A DNA stretch of 64,000 nt from Psychroserpens sp. NJDZ02 (GTDB lineage: Bacteria > Bacteroidota > Bacteroidia > Flavobacteriales > Flavobacteriaceae), in the NCBI RefSeq assembly GCF_004843725.1, contig NZ_CP039451.1:2106501-2170500 (forward strand), in the 5' to 3' direction. Below, piece after piece: positions 8,517 to 18,231 of the stretch. How positions within the stretch are numbered: position 1 is the stretch's first letter; each line of letters opens with the position of its first letter. The position numbers were made by a program, and so were the translations under genes. The notes beneath the pieces were generated by a model. That model was not told where the DNA came from. It worked only from the letters and a program-made list of their open reading frames with translations, and did no database searches.

Positions 8517-9872
8517 ATGAAAAAACCATGCCAAAGTTTAGAAGTAAATTCAATGTATAATATGAAACAGGTGATTCACCGTAAGTTAAGTCGTAACAAT
8601 CTTCGTTTAAGCTTAATTTTTTTACTAACATTTTCAACCTCACTTTTCGCTCAAGAAGGCGATGCAGTAGCAGGTAAGTCTTTATTTAATGCTAATTGTA
8701 TAGCATGCCATAAGTTAGATAAAAAAATGACAGGTCCTGCTTTACGTAAAGTAGAGTCTCGATTAGCAGAAGCAGAAGGTTTAGATAGAGAGTGGTTGTA
8801 TAACTGGATAAAGAACAGTTCAGGGGTAATTAAATCTGGGGATGCTTATGCGAATAAGATTTATTCTGAGTTTAATGGTGCAGCCATGAGTGCTTTTCCT
8901 ACGTTAACAAATGCCGATATAGATAATATTTTAGCATATACTGCTACGGAGCCAACAGTGGTGACTCCTCCATCGGGAGATCCAACGGTTCAAAAAGGGG
9001 GTGGTTCATCTTCTTCTGAGGGTGGTATTTCTAATAAAATAATTTTAGGAGCTTTAGGTGTGTTGTTTGCATTATTGGCAGGGGCTTTATTTTTAGTAAA
9101 CAAAACCTTACGTCGTTTTGCTGATGCAAAAGGGGTTTCTTTATCGGAAACTTCAAAACGTACACCAATTTGGAAAGCGTTTGTTCAAAATCAATTTTTA
9201 GTATTTATAACAGCTATTGGTTTGTTATTAGCTAGTGCGTATTTTGTTTACGGTTTCTTAATGCAAGTTGGGGTTAATCAAGGTTATCAGCCAATTCAAC
9301 CAATACATTATTCTCATAGAATTCACGCAGGTGATAATGGAATTGATTGTAAGTATTGTCACTCTTCAGCTAGAGTAAGTAAGCATTCAGGAATTCCTTC
9401 TTTAAATGTTTGTATGAATTGTCATAAATCTATTTACGAAGTAGCTCCAGAAACATTAGCTGAAGGTTTAGCTGAATATGGTAAGAACTATAATGACGAA
9501 ATCAAGAAGCTATATAGTGCTGTAGGTTGGGATGATGCAGAACAGAAATATACAGGAGAGACGCATCCCGTAAAGTGGATTCAGATTCATAAATTACCTG
9601 ACTTTGCATATTTTAATCACTCACAACACGTTGTTGTTGGAGGTGTAGAATGTCAAACATGTCACGGACCTATTGAAGAGATGGAAATAGTATCTCAGCA
9701 TGCACCATTAACAATGGGTTGGTGTATTAATTGTCACAGAGAAACTGACGTTAAGGTAAAAGATAACGCGTATTATACTAAAATCCATGAGCAATTGTCT
9801 AAGAAGTATGGCGTAGAAAACCTTACTGCTGCGCAAATGGGAGGATTAGAATGTGGTAAATGTCATTACTAG
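8517..9872 (+). CDS. actA: Alternative complex III subunit ActA, multiheme cytochrome c
   Basis: This is the periplasmic electron-transfer subunit of the quinol:cytochrome c oxidoreductase known as alternative complex III. A signal sequence (LRLSLIFLLTFSTSLFAQ) precedes a class I-like monoheme domain with CIACH (C61) and a Met-containing stretch. One membrane segment lies at about 175-195 and a second at about 225-250. The C-terminal domain carries CKYCH (C278), CMNCH, CQTCH, CINCH and CGKCH, giving six CXXCH motifs. The first ATG (8517) adds a non-hydrophobic extension; ATG at 8553 or 8562 gives a more ordinary signal peptide and may be the true start. First gene of the operon, 71 bases before actB. 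Confidence 0.92.
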   Translation: MKKPCQSLEVNSMYNMKQVIHRKLSRNNLRLSLIFLLTFSTSLFAQEGDAVAGKSLFNANCIACHKLDKKMTGPALRKVESRLAEAEGLDREWLYNWIKNSSGVIKSGDAYANKIYSEFNGAAMSAFPTLTNADIDNILAYTATEPTVVTPPSGDPTVQKGGGSSSSEGGISNKIILGALGVLFALLAGALFLVNKTLRRFADAKGVSLSETSKRTPIWKAFVQNQFLVFITAIGLLLASAYFVYGFLMQVGVNQGYQPIQPIHYSHRIHAGDNGIDCKYCHSSARVSKHSGIPSLNVCMNCHKSIYEVAPETLAEGLAEYGKNYNDEIKKLYSAVGWDDAEQKYTGETHPVKWIQIHKLPDFAYFNHSQHVVVGGVECQTCHGPIEEMEIVSQHAPLTMGWCINCHRETDVKVKDNAYYTKIHEQLSKKYGVENLTAAQMGGLECGKCHY

Positions 9873-9943
9873 ATAGCTAAGGTTATCAAAGTAGACAGTG
9901 AAGTTTAAAATAAATAATAAAGAAATAAATTCAATTATATAAT

Positions 9944-12900
9944 ATGTCATCAAACAAGAAATACTGGAAAAGTGTTGAGGAGCTAAAAGATAGTTCTATT
10001 GTTGAGACGCTAAAACAAAACGAATTTGTTCAAGAGATTCCTACTGATGAGTTCTTAGGTGATAAGGATACATTAGAGGCGTCTTCTACAACACGTCGTG
10101 ATTTCTTAAAGTATGTTGGTTTTAGTACTGCTGCTGCATCATTGGCAGCGTGTGAAGGACCAGTAGTTAAGTCGATTCCTTACGTAGTACAGCCAGATAG
10201 AATTGTTCCTGGTGTTGCTAATTATTATGCAACAACTATAGCTAACGGTTTTGATTTTGCAAGTGTTTTAGTAAAGACTCGTGAAGGTCGTCCAATTAAA
10301 ATTGAAAACAATACTTTAGCTGCTACCAATGGTCATGCAAATGCTAGAGTTAATGCTTCAGTTTTAGATTTATATGATAGCACAAGAGTACAAGGTCCTA
10401 AGAAAGGTGGAAAAGACATTTCTTGGTCTGATTTTAGTGCTGAAACTACTCAGTCTTTAGAGGCTTTGAGGGATTCAGGAAAGCAAATCGTACTATTGAC
10501 ACAAACATATGCAAGTCCTTCAACATCTAAGTTAGTTGCCGAATTTACTGAGAAATATGGTAATGTAAACCACGTGGTTTATGATGCTGTTTCTGAGTCG
10601 GCTGCATTAGATGCTTACCAAGCAATGTATGGTGAGAGAGGGTTAGCTAATTATGATTTCTCTAAAGCAATGACTATTGTGTCTGTAGGTGCAGACTTTT
10701 TAGGAGATTGGCAAGGTGGAGGATTTGATTCAGGATATTCTGTAAAAAGAATTCCGGATCATGGTAAAATGTCAAGACATATTCAATTTGAATCTAACAT
10801 GTCATTATCTGGTGCAAACGCAGATAAACGTATACCATTAACCCCATCACAACAAAAATTAGCATTAGCTCAATTACATAGTTTAGTTACAGGTGGTTCA
10901 GTAAATGCAAGTGACTTACCAGCAAAAATTAAGGAAGCTGTCCAAAAAGCGGCATCAGAATTAATTAAAGCAGGAAGTAATGGTGTTGTGGTAACCGGTA
11001 TTCAGGATGTTAATGCACAAACTGTGGTTTTAGAAATAAATACTAAGTTAGCAAGTAAGGCTTTTGACTACAATACACCGATAAAAACACGCCAAGGAAA
11101 TAATAAGGCGGTACAAACTTTGATTTCTGATATGAAGTCGGGTAAAGTGGGTGCTGTTATTATGAGTGGTGTTAATCCAATGTATACGTTACCAAATGCG
11201 AATGAATTTGCAGAAGGTTTAAAAAGCACAACATTATCAGTAGCGTTTACTTCTAAGGAAGACGAGACTGCTTCAGTTGTACAATATATAGCAGCAGCAC
11301 CCCATTATTTAGAATCATGGGGAGATGTTGAATTAAAGAAAGGTCATTTTGCATTAATGCAACCAACAATAAGACCTTTATTTGATACAAAACAATTTCA
11401 AGAGGTGTTATTAAAGTGGACTGGGAATACTAGTACTTTAAATGAATACATTAAGACCAATTGGAAAGAGAATATCCTTAATGGCGGGTCTTATAACCAA
11501 GCATTACATGATGGTGTTTTTGTAAGTGGTTTATCTATTACAGAAGCGTTATTAGAAGTAGAGGCGGAAGAAGTGGAGATTGAACAAGATGAAGTTCCTG
11601 CAGGGAATTCTGCAAGAGCATTAGCGGATTCTGTTACAAAGGTAGGGGTTGAGTTAACATTATATTCTAAGGTTGGAATGGGAGATGGTCAACAGGCCAA
11701 TAACCCATGGTTACAAGAGTTTCCAGATCCGATTACTAGAACGTCATGGGATAACTATTTAACAGTATCTAAAGCGGATGCTGAAGCTTGGAACATTGTC
11801 AATGAAAATGATTCTACTGGGGCTTTAGACGGGAGTTATGTGACTTTAAAAGTTAAAGGATCTAAAGATTTAACTGTACCGGTAATTATTCAGCCAGGTC
11901 AAGCAAAAGGATCTGTAGGGTTAGCATTTGGTTATGGTAGAACAGCTGGTCTTAAGGATGAAATGAAAACGGGAGTTAACGCGTTTACATTATATAACGA
12001 TTTCAATACTGTTCAAAGTGTATCTATTGAACTTGCAACTGGAATGCATGAATTTGCATGTGTACAGTTACAAAACACGTTAATGGGGCGTGGAGATATT
12101 ATAAAGGAAACAACATTAGAGATTTTTAATACTTATGATAGTCAAGATCATAAGCATGGGTGGAATAAAATACCAATGGTATCTTTAAACCACGAAGAAA
12201 CTCCAGTAACGTCTCCTGAAGTTGATTTATGGGATGAATTTGATCGTTCAATTGGACATCATTTTAACTTGTCAATTGATTTAAATGCATGTACAGGATG
12301 TGGATCATGTGTTATTGCATGTCACGCAGAAAACAACGTGCCAGTAGTTGGTAAAGAAGAAATTAGACGTAGTCGTGATATGCACTGGTTACGTATTGAT
12401 AGATATTATTCATCTGAAGATACATTTGCTCAAGATGATGCTAAAAAAGAAGGATTCTCTGGTTTATTTGGAGATAATGGTTCTTTAGGAGGTTTTGGAG
12501 AATTAGAAGATCCTGCGGATAATCCACAAGTAGCATTTCAACCAGTAATGTGTCAACATTGTAACCATGCACCTTGTGAAACTGTTTGTCCTGTTGCTGC
12601 AACAGCACACGGAAGACAGGGACAGAACCATATGGCTTACAACAGATGTGTTGGTACAAGATATTGTGCAAACAACTGTCCATATAAAGTAAGACGTTTT
12701 AACTGGTTCTTATATAATGGAAATGACGAGTTTGATTACCACATGAATAATGATTTAGGTCGTATGGTAATTAATCCTGACGTGACAGTACGTTCTCGTG
12801 GTGTAATGGAAAAATGTTCTATGTGTATTCAAAAGACACAAAAAACCATTCTAGACGCTAAACGTGATGGACGTGTTATTAAAGATGGAGAGTTCCAAAC

Positions 12901-13075
12901 AGCTTGTTCTGCTGCCTGTGGTAGTGGTGCAATGATTTTTGGAGATATCAACGATAAAGAAAGTAAAGTTGCAAAACTATACGAAGATGATCGTATGTAT
13001 CACTTATTAGAAAGTGTTGGTACTAAACCTAATGTTCAGTATCATACTAAAGTAAGAAACACGAAAGAAGCATAA
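9944..13075 (+). CDS. actB: Alternative complex III subunit ActB, iron-sulfur/molybdopterin-oxidoreductase-like
   Basis: This 1043-residue protein fuses a molybdopterin oxidoreductase-like domain, which in this complex lacks the cofactor, to a ferredoxin-like domain. The N-terminus has a twin-arginine-type motif TTRRDFLKYVGF (near 48) followed by AASLAAC, which may also be a lipobox. The C-terminal third has four cysteine groups: CTGCGSCVIAC (near 783), CQHCNHAPCETVCP, CVGTRYCANNCP, and CSMCIQ with a final CSAACGSG. These fit three [4Fe-4S] plus one [3Fe-4S] or similar clusters, which wire quinol oxidation in ActC to the hemes of ActA. Exported and bound to ActC on the periplasmic side. Confidence 0.94.
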   Translation: MSSNKKYWKSVEELKDSSIVETLKQNEFVQEIPTDEFLGDKDTLEASSTTRRDFLKYVGFSTAAASLAACEGPVVKSIPYVVQPDRIVPGVANYYATTIANGFDFASVLVKTREGRPIKIENNTLAATNGHANARVNASVLDLYDSTRVQGPKKGGKDISWSDFSAETTQSLEALRDSGKQIVLLTQTYASPSTSKLVAEFTEKYGNVNHVVYDAVSESAALDAYQAMYGERGLANYDFSKAMTIVSVGADFLGDWQGGGFDSGYSVKRIPDHGKMSRHIQFESNMSLSGANADKRIPLTPSQQKLALAQLHSLVTGGSVNASDLPAKIKEAVQKAASELIKAGSNGVVVTGIQDVNAQTVVLEINTKLASKAFDYNTPIKTRQGNNKAVQTLISDMKSGKVGAVIMSGVNPMYTLPNANEFAEGLKSTTLSVAFTSKEDETASVVQYIAAAPHYLESWGDVELKKGHFALMQPTIRPLFDTKQFQEVLLKWTGNTSTLNEYIKTNWKENILNGGSYNQALHDGVFVSGLSITEALLEVEAEEVEIEQDEVPAGNSARALADSVTKVGVELTLYSKVGMGDGQQANNPWLQEFPDPITRTSWDNYLTVSKADAEAWNIVNENDSTGALDGSYVTLKVKGSKDLTVPVIIQPGQAKGSVGLAFGYGRTAGLKDEMKTGVNAFTLYNDFNTVQSVSIELATGMHEFACVQLQNTLMGRGDIIKETTLEIFNTYDSQDHKHGWNKIPMVSLNHEETPVTSPEVDLWDEFDRSIGHHFNLSIDLNACTGCGSCVIACHAENNVPVVGKEEIRRSRDMHWLRIDRYYSSEDTFAQDDAKKEGFSGLFGDNGSLGGFGELEDPADNPQVAFQPVMCQHCNHAPCETVCPVAATAHGRQGQNHMAYNRCVGTRYCANNCPYKVRRFNWFLYNGNDEFDYHMNNDLGRMVINPDVTVRSRGVMEKCSMCIQKTQKTILDAKRDGRVIKDGEFQTACSAACGSGAMIFGDINDKESKVAKLYEDDRMYHLLESVGTKPNVQYHTKVRNTKEA

Positions 13076-13107
13076 AAAGATTAATTAATAAACAATTATA
13101 AAGGATT

Positions 13108-14565
13108 ATGGCGTCTCATTACGAAGCACCTATTAGAAGACCTTTGGTTACCGGTGAGAAATCTTACCATGATGTAACTGTAGATATCGCAGCTCCTGTA
13201 GAAGGTAAGGCTAACAAACAGTGGTGGATTGTATTTTCTATCGCACTTGTAGCTTTTCTTTGGGGAATAGGTTGTATTATTTATACCGTATCAACGGGTA
13301 TTGGAACTTGGGGATTAAACAGAACAGTAAACTGGGCTTGGGATATTACTAACTTCGTTTGGTGGGTTGGTATTGGTCACGCAGGAACATTAATTTCTGC
13401 AGTACTTTTATTATTCCGTCAAAAATGGAGAATGGCAATTAACCGTTCTGCAGAAGCGATGACTATTTTCTCTGTAGTTCAAGCAGGGTTATTTCCAATT
13501 ATTCACATGGGGCGTCCATGGTTAGCATATTGGGTATTACCAATACCAAACCAATTTGGATCATTATGGGTTAACTTTAACTCACCATTACTTTGGGATG
13601 TATTTGCAATTTCAACTTATTTGTCAGTATCATTAGTATTCTGGTGGACAGGTTTATTACCAGATTTTGCGATGTTACGTGATAGAGCTGTTAAGCCTTT
13701 TCAAAAGAAAATATATAGCTTATTAAGTTTTGGTTGGACAGGTCGTGCAAAAGATTGGCAACGTTTTGAAGAAGTATCTTTAGTGCTAGCAGGTTTAGCA
13801 ACACCATTAGTACTATCTGTACATACAATTGTATCTTTTGATTTTGCAACATCTGTTATACCGGGATGGCATACAACAATATTCCCGCCATACTTTGTGG
13901 CAGGTGCAGTATTTTCTGGTTTTGCAATGGTAAACACCTTATTAATTATAATGAGAAAGGTATGTAGTCTTGAAGATTATATTACTGTACAACATATTGA
14001 GTTAATGAATATCGTTATCATGCTTACAGGGTCAATCGTAGGTGTGGCATATATTACGGAATTATTCGTAGCATGGTATTCTGGTGTAGAGTATGAGCAG
14101 TATGCTTTCTTAAACAGAGCAACGGGACCTTATGCATGGGCATACTGGGCAATGATGTCGTGTAACGTGTTTTCACCTCAGTTTATGTGGTTTAAAAAGT
14201 TACGTACAAGTATTATGTTCTCTTTCGCTATTTCTATCGTAGTAAATATCGGAATGTGGTTTGAACGTTTTGTAATTATTGTAACATCATTACACAGAGA
14301 TTACTTACCATCTTCATGGACAATGTTCTCACCAACATTTGTTGATATTGGAATTTTTATCGGAACAATAGGATTCTTCTTTGTACTATTTTTATTGTAC
14401 TCTCGTACATTCCCAGTTATAGCGCAAGCAGAGGTTAAAACTATATTGAAGTCTTCTGGAGATAATTATAAAGCTATCAGAGAAAGAGGCGATAGTTTAG
14501 TAGGAACAGGAGCTGATGCTAGAACGTCAGTAGTGAATAATAAAGAAACTAATAATTTAAAGTAG
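13108..14565 (+). CDS. actC: Alternative complex III subunit ActC, NrfD-like quinol oxidase subunit
   Basis: This 485-residue polytopic protein of the NrfD/PsrC family is predicted to hold the menaquinol site. About ten hydrophobic helices are visible, the first at about 38-60. WWVGIGHAGTLISAVLLL and IHMGRPWLAYWVLP are typical NrfD segments near the quinol pocket and proton path. The C-terminus is a soluble tail. It follows actB by 32 bases and precedes actD by 3 bases, so co-translation is likely. No oddities of length or composition. Confidence 0.94.
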   Translation: MASHYEAPIRRPLVTGEKSYHDVTVDIAAPVEGKANKQWWIVFSIALVAFLWGIGCIIYTVSTGIGTWGLNRTVNWAWDITNFVWWVGIGHAGTLISAVLLLFRQKWRMAINRSAEAMTIFSVVQAGLFPIIHMGRPWLAYWVLPIPNQFGSLWVNFNSPLLWDVFAISTYLSVSLVFWWTGLLPDFAMLRDRAVKPFQKKIYSLLSFGWTGRAKDWQRFEEVSLVLAGLATPLVLSVHTIVSFDFATSVIPGWHTTIFPPYFVAGAVFSGFAMVNTLLIIMRKVCSLEDYITVQHIELMNIVIMLTGSIVGVAYITELFVAWYSGVEYEQYAFLNRATGPYAWAYWAMMSCNVFSPQFMWFKKLRTSIMFSFAISIVVNIGMWFERFVIIVTSLHRDYLPSSWTMFSPTFVDIGIFIGTIGFFFVLFLLYSRTFPVIAQAEVKTILKSSGDNYKAIRERGDSLVGTGADARTSVVNNKETNNLK

Positions 14566-14568
14566 CAT

Positions 14569-15099
14569 ATGGAAGCTTCAAAAGTAATTCACGCTATTTA
14601 TAACGATGACGATGTGTTAATGAATGCAGTTAAGAAAGTGAAAGCTGCAAAGTACCACATTGACGAAGTATATACACCTTTTCCAGTTCACGGACTAGAT
14701 AAGGCAATGGGATTAGCTCCAACACGTTTAGCAATTTGTGCATTTATGTATGGTTGCGTTGGTTTGGCAGTAGCCACTTTAATGATGAATTTTATCATGA
14801 TTGAAGATTGGCCTCAAGATATTGGTGGTAAACCTAGTTTTAGTTACCTAGAAAACATGCCGGCATTTGTACCGATTATGTTTGAACTTACCGTATTTTT
14901 TGCAGCCCATTTAATGGTTATAACATTTTATTTAAGAAGTAAAATGTGGCCTTTTAAAAACGCTGAAAATCCTGATCCAAGAACAACTGATGATCATTTT
15001 TTAATGGAAATTTCGGTTGTTGGAAATCAAAATGAATTACAAAATTTATTAGGTGATACGGGAGCAGTAGAGATTAACATAGTAGATAAAGCACATTAA
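14569..15099 (+). CDS. actD: Alternative complex III subunit ActD (DUF3341)
   Basis: This 176-residue membrane protein starts with a cytoplasmic domain (VIHAIYNDDDVLMNAVKKVK and YTPFPVHGLDKAMGL, a DUF3341 hallmark), followed by two helices at about 60-80 and 100-122, and a C-terminal tail. In solved alternative complex III structures ActD packs against ActC and helps hold the assembly together. Only 3 bases separate it from actC and 9 from actE. Confidence 0.92.
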   Translation: MEASKVIHAIYNDDDVLMNAVKKVKAAKYHIDEVYTPFPVHGLDKAMGLAPTRLAICAFMYGCVGLAVATLMMNFIMIEDWPQDIGGKPSFSYLENMPAFVPIMFELTVFFAAHLMVITFYLRSKMWPFKNAENPDPRTTDDHFLMEISVVGNQNELQNLLGDTGAVEINIVDKAH

Positions 15100-15108
15100 T
15101 TAGATAGA

Positions 15109-15666
15109 ATGAGACATTTAATTAAAATAACAATTATAGCCTTAGTTACAATTTCATTTACTTCTTGTAATAAGAATTCAAGACCAAACTACCAATACAT
15201 GCCAAACATGTATGAGCCGGTTGGTTATGAAGCTTATCAAGAATCAAGTGCATTTGCAGACGGAGTAGAAGCACAATTACCAGTAGATGGTACAATTCCT
15301 AGAGGGTATACGCCTTTTGAATACACTAATGATATAGCGGGTTATGATTTGGCTAAAGCCGAATTACAATCACCTTTAGATTCTATGCAATTTGATGCGC
15401 CAAGAGCGAAAGAATTATATACGATTTATTGTGGTATATGTCACGGTAATAAAGGAAATGGAAAGGGTAATTTAGTGACAAGAGAAAAAATTCTTGGTGT
15501 ACCTAGTTACGATGACGCAGGAAGAGCGATCAATTCGGGAAGTATTTATCATGTTATGTATTATGGTAAAAACTCAATGGGTTCTTATGCTAACTTTTTA
15601 AGCGAAGAAGAACGTTGGCAAGTTGTTGCTCACGTTATGACATTAAAGGCAGACCTAGAAAAATAA
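15109..15666 (+). CDS. actE: Alternative complex III subunit ActE, monoheme cytochrome c lipoprotein
   Basis: This 185-residue protein has a lipoprotein signal (ALVTISFTSCNK, lipidated Cys near residue 20) and one heme motif CGICHGNKGNGKG at about 107-119. A Met axial ligand is likely in the MYYGKNSMGSYANFL segment. It matches ActE, which relays electrons from ActA toward the partner oxidase. It is tethered to the membrane on the periplasmic face. Gene order and 9- and 26-base gaps to its neighbours fit the act operon. Confidence 0.92.
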   Translation: MRHLIKITIIALVTISFTSCNKNSRPNYQYMPNMYEPVGYEAYQESSAFADGVEAQLPVDGTIPRGYTPFEYTNDIAGYDLAKAELQSPLDSMQFDAPRAKELYTIYCGICHGNKGNGKGNLVTREKILGVPSYDDAGRAINSGSIYHVMYYGKNSMGSYANFLSEEERWQVVAHVMTLKADLEK

Positions 15667-15692
15667 GATTTAGATAAAGTTTATATATAGAT

Positions 15693-17090
15693 ATGTACAC
15701 ATTTTCAAATAGACTAAAAATAGTATCACTTGTCCTAATTATTGTAGGAGCGATATTATGGGGAACAGGTTATTATACAGCACATCATGTATCACAGGAT
15801 GATGTCAAAATCATGTTAGCAGAAGAAGCTAGTCATGGTGGACATGGTGGTGGTCACGCAGCTGTAGCAGATACACATGCTACGGAAGAAGCTCATCACG
15901 ATGGTGAACATGCTGATACTGCACATGCGGTCACGGGTCACGCTGAAGATACACATGCTACGGATCACGGTGATGCACATGCAGAACACGTGATGCACCA
16001 AATTCATAATAGACCATATTCTGCACTGTATATAGCAGCATTCTTTTTTATGATGATTGCTTTAGGTGCTTTAGCATTTTACGCTATTCAACAAGCGGCC
16101 CAAGCTGGTTGGTCGCCATTGTTATTTAGAGTAATGGAAGGAATTACATATTATTTATTACCAGGGGCTTTAATTGTAGTAGCTATTGCGGTTATTTCTG
16201 GAGATCACATTTTTGTTTGGATGAATCCTGATATGGTGAATCCAGAAAGTGCAGATTACGATAAGTTAGTTGCTGGTAAATCGGATTGGTTGAATATACC
16301 TTGGTTTGTTATAAGAGCATTAATTTTTATTGGAGGTTGGTCTTTATACAGATACTTCTCACGTAAATTCTCTTTAGCCCAGGATGCAGCACCTGAAGGA
16401 GATACACGTAACTTTATAAAAACATTTCGTATATCAGCAGCATTTTTAGTGTTCTTTTTATATACAGAATCTATGATGTCTTGGGATTGGATTATGAGTG
16501 TAGACCCACACTGGTTCTCTACGTTGTTTGGTTGGTATGTCTTAGCAGGTATGTTAGTTTGTGCAGTGACAGTTATTGCAATGATTACAATATACTTAAA
16601 GTCTAAAGGTTTATTACCAAATGTTAATGATAGTCATATTCATGATTTAGCTAAATTCATGTTCGGATTTAGTATTTTCTGGACTTACTTATGGTTCTCT
16701 CAATTCATGTTAATCTGGTATTCAAATATTCCAGAAGAAGTAACATACTTTATTACAAGAATTGAAGATTATAATTTACCATTCTTTGGTATGGTGGCAA
16801 TGAATTTCTTATTCCCATTATTACTATTAATGAATAGTGACTATAAGCGTGTACCTTGGTTCGTTATTATGGCAGGAGTTGTTATATTAGCAGGACACTA
16901 CATAGATATTTTCAATATGATTATGCCAGCTACAGTTGGAGATAGATGGTTTATAGGTATGCCTGAGATCGGTGCTATTTTATTATTTGCAGGTTTATTT
17001 ATGCTAATAGTATTTTATGCGATTTCGAAACAATCTTTACTACCTAAAGGAAATCCTTTCATTAAAGAAAGTGAAAATTTCCATTATTAA
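15693..17090 (+). CDS. actF: Alternative complex III subunit ActF, NrfD-like, with His-rich insert
   Basis: This 465-residue polytopic protein is the second large membrane subunit of the complex, paralogous to ActC. The first helix is at about 9-28. Between it and the second helix (about 110-132) lies an unusual loop: residues 48-105 hold 15 histidines together with Asp, Glu, Ala and Gly. The rest is ordinary, with SMMSWDWIMSVDPHWFSTLF and VPWFVIMAGVVILAGHYID typical of ActF. The His-rich loop may bind metal or protons, but no function is shown. It precedes coxB by 29 bases. Confidence 0.92.
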   Translation: MYTFSNRLKIVSLVLIIVGAILWGTGYYTAHHVSQDDVKIMLAEEASHGGHGGGHAAVADTHATEEAHHDGEHADTAHAVTGHAEDTHATDHGDAHAEHVMHQIHNRPYSALYIAAFFFMMIALGALAFYAIQQAAQAGWSPLLFRVMEGITYYLLPGALIVVAIAVISGDHIFVWMNPDMVNPESADYDKLVAGKSDWLNIPWFVIRALIFIGGWSLYRYFSRKFSLAQDAAPEGDTRNFIKTFRISAAFLVFFLYTESMMSWDWIMSVDPHWFSTLFGWYVLAGMLVCAVTVIAMITIYLKSKGLLPNVNDSHIHDLAKFMFGFSIFWTYLWFSQFMLIWYSNIPEEVTYFITRIEDYNLPFFGMVAMNFLFPLLLLMNSDYKRVPWFVIMAGVVILAGHYIDIFNMIMPATVGDRWFIGMPEIGAILLFAGLFMLIVFYAISKQSLLPKGNPFIKESENFHY

Positions 17091-17119
17091 TAAAAATTAA
17101 ATAAAGAAGAACGATAACA

Positions 17120-18196
17120 ATGACGACTTTATTATCAATTTTAGTTTTAGTATTTATTTTCGTTGCAATCTGGCAAATGGTAAAAATCTTTGATTTGACC
17201 CAAGTTGGAAAGGAAAACGAGAATAATCAAGTTGCAAACGATAACGATAACCGTGTTAATGGGTATTTAATGATAGGTTTTTTAATCTTCATTTATGCTA
17301 TTACAATTGTATGTTTCGTTAAGTGGGGAGATTTACCTTTAACGTCTAACTCGGCTTCAGAGCATGGACCAGGTGTTGATAGCTTAATGATCATTTCTAT
17401 GGTTGTTATCTTTTTCGTACAAACTGTAACTCAATTTTTACTACATTACTTTGCGTTTAAATACAAAGGTGAAAAAGGGAAGAAGGCATTATTTTATGCT
17501 GATAACAACAAGCTAGAGGCTATTTGGACAATCATGCCAGTAATCGTTTTAGCAGGATTGATTATACAAGGTTTATTTACTTGGACTAGTATAATGAATG
17601 TTGATGAAGAGGCTGATCCAATGGTGATCGAGTTGTATGCACAACAGTTTAACTGGAAAGCGAGATACTCAGGACCAGATAATGCCTTAGGAAAAGCTAA
17701 TGTTAGATTAATTGATATTAATAGAGCTAACGAATTGGGGGTTGATGAAGCTGATCCAAATGCACAAGATGATGTTATTGTAAAAGAATTACATTTAATT
17801 GTAGGGCAGCCAATAGTATTTAAAATGCGTTCTCAAGATGTCTTACACTCTGCTTATATGCCTCACTTTAGAGCGCAAATGAACTGTGTCCCTGGTATGA
17901 TTACTCAATTTGGTTTTACGCCGACAGTGACTACTGCAGCGATGCGTGAGACAGAGGAAATGAAGGAGAAAGTAGCAAACATTAATAAAATCAGAGCAGA
18001 TAAGAGTAAAGCTTTAATTGCTAAAGGCGAAGAAGGTTTAGAACCTTATGAGTTTGATTACTTATTGTTATGTAACAAAATCTGTGGTACTTCTCACTAT
18101 AACATGCAAATGAAAATTATAGTAGAAACACAAGAGGAGTATGATGCTTGGATGGGTGAACAAAAGTTATTTGTTGATTCACTAGTAAAAAATTAA
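17120..18196 (+). CDS. coxB: Cytochrome c oxidase subunit II (CuA)
   Basis: This 358-residue subunit receives electrons from cytochrome c or ActE. Four hydrophobic segments occur before the cupredoxin domain (about 3-23, 50-72, 90-115, 135-158), two more than in the textbook protein. The CuA site is complete: HSAYMPHF supplies the first His, and C318, C322, H326 and M329 lie in CNKICGTSHYNM. An insertion rich in Lys and Glu lies between the two CuA parts (METEEMKEKVANINK region). No fused cytochrome c domain is present. It follows actF and precedes coxA by 35 bases, consistent with a complex III-oxidase supercomplex. Confidence 0.95.
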   Translation: MTTLLSILVLVFIFVAIWQMVKIFDLTQVGKENENNQVANDNDNRVNGYLMIGFLIFIYAITIVCFVKWGDLPLTSNSASEHGPGVDSLMIISMVVIFFVQTVTQFLLHYFAFKYKGEKGKKALFYADNNKLEAIWTIMPVIVLAGLIIQGLFTWTSIMNVDEEADPMVIELYAQQFNWKARYSGPDNALGKANVRLIDINRANELGVDEADPNAQDDVIVKELHLIVGQPIVFKMRSQDVLHSAYMPHFRAQMNCVPGMITQFGFTPTVTTAAMRETEEMKEKVANINKIRADKSKALIAKGEEGLEPYEFDYLLLCNKICGTSHYNMQMKIIVETQEEYDAWMGEQKLFVDSLVKN

Positions 18197-18231
18197 AGAA
18201 ACAAAAAATTCAATTTAAAGATTTTTAGATT

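Noticed and set aside
15816..16007. A 63-codon open frame antisense to the His-rich part of actF
   Set aside because: It exists only because CAT/CAC-rich codons leave few stops on the other strand; there is no promoter or family match.
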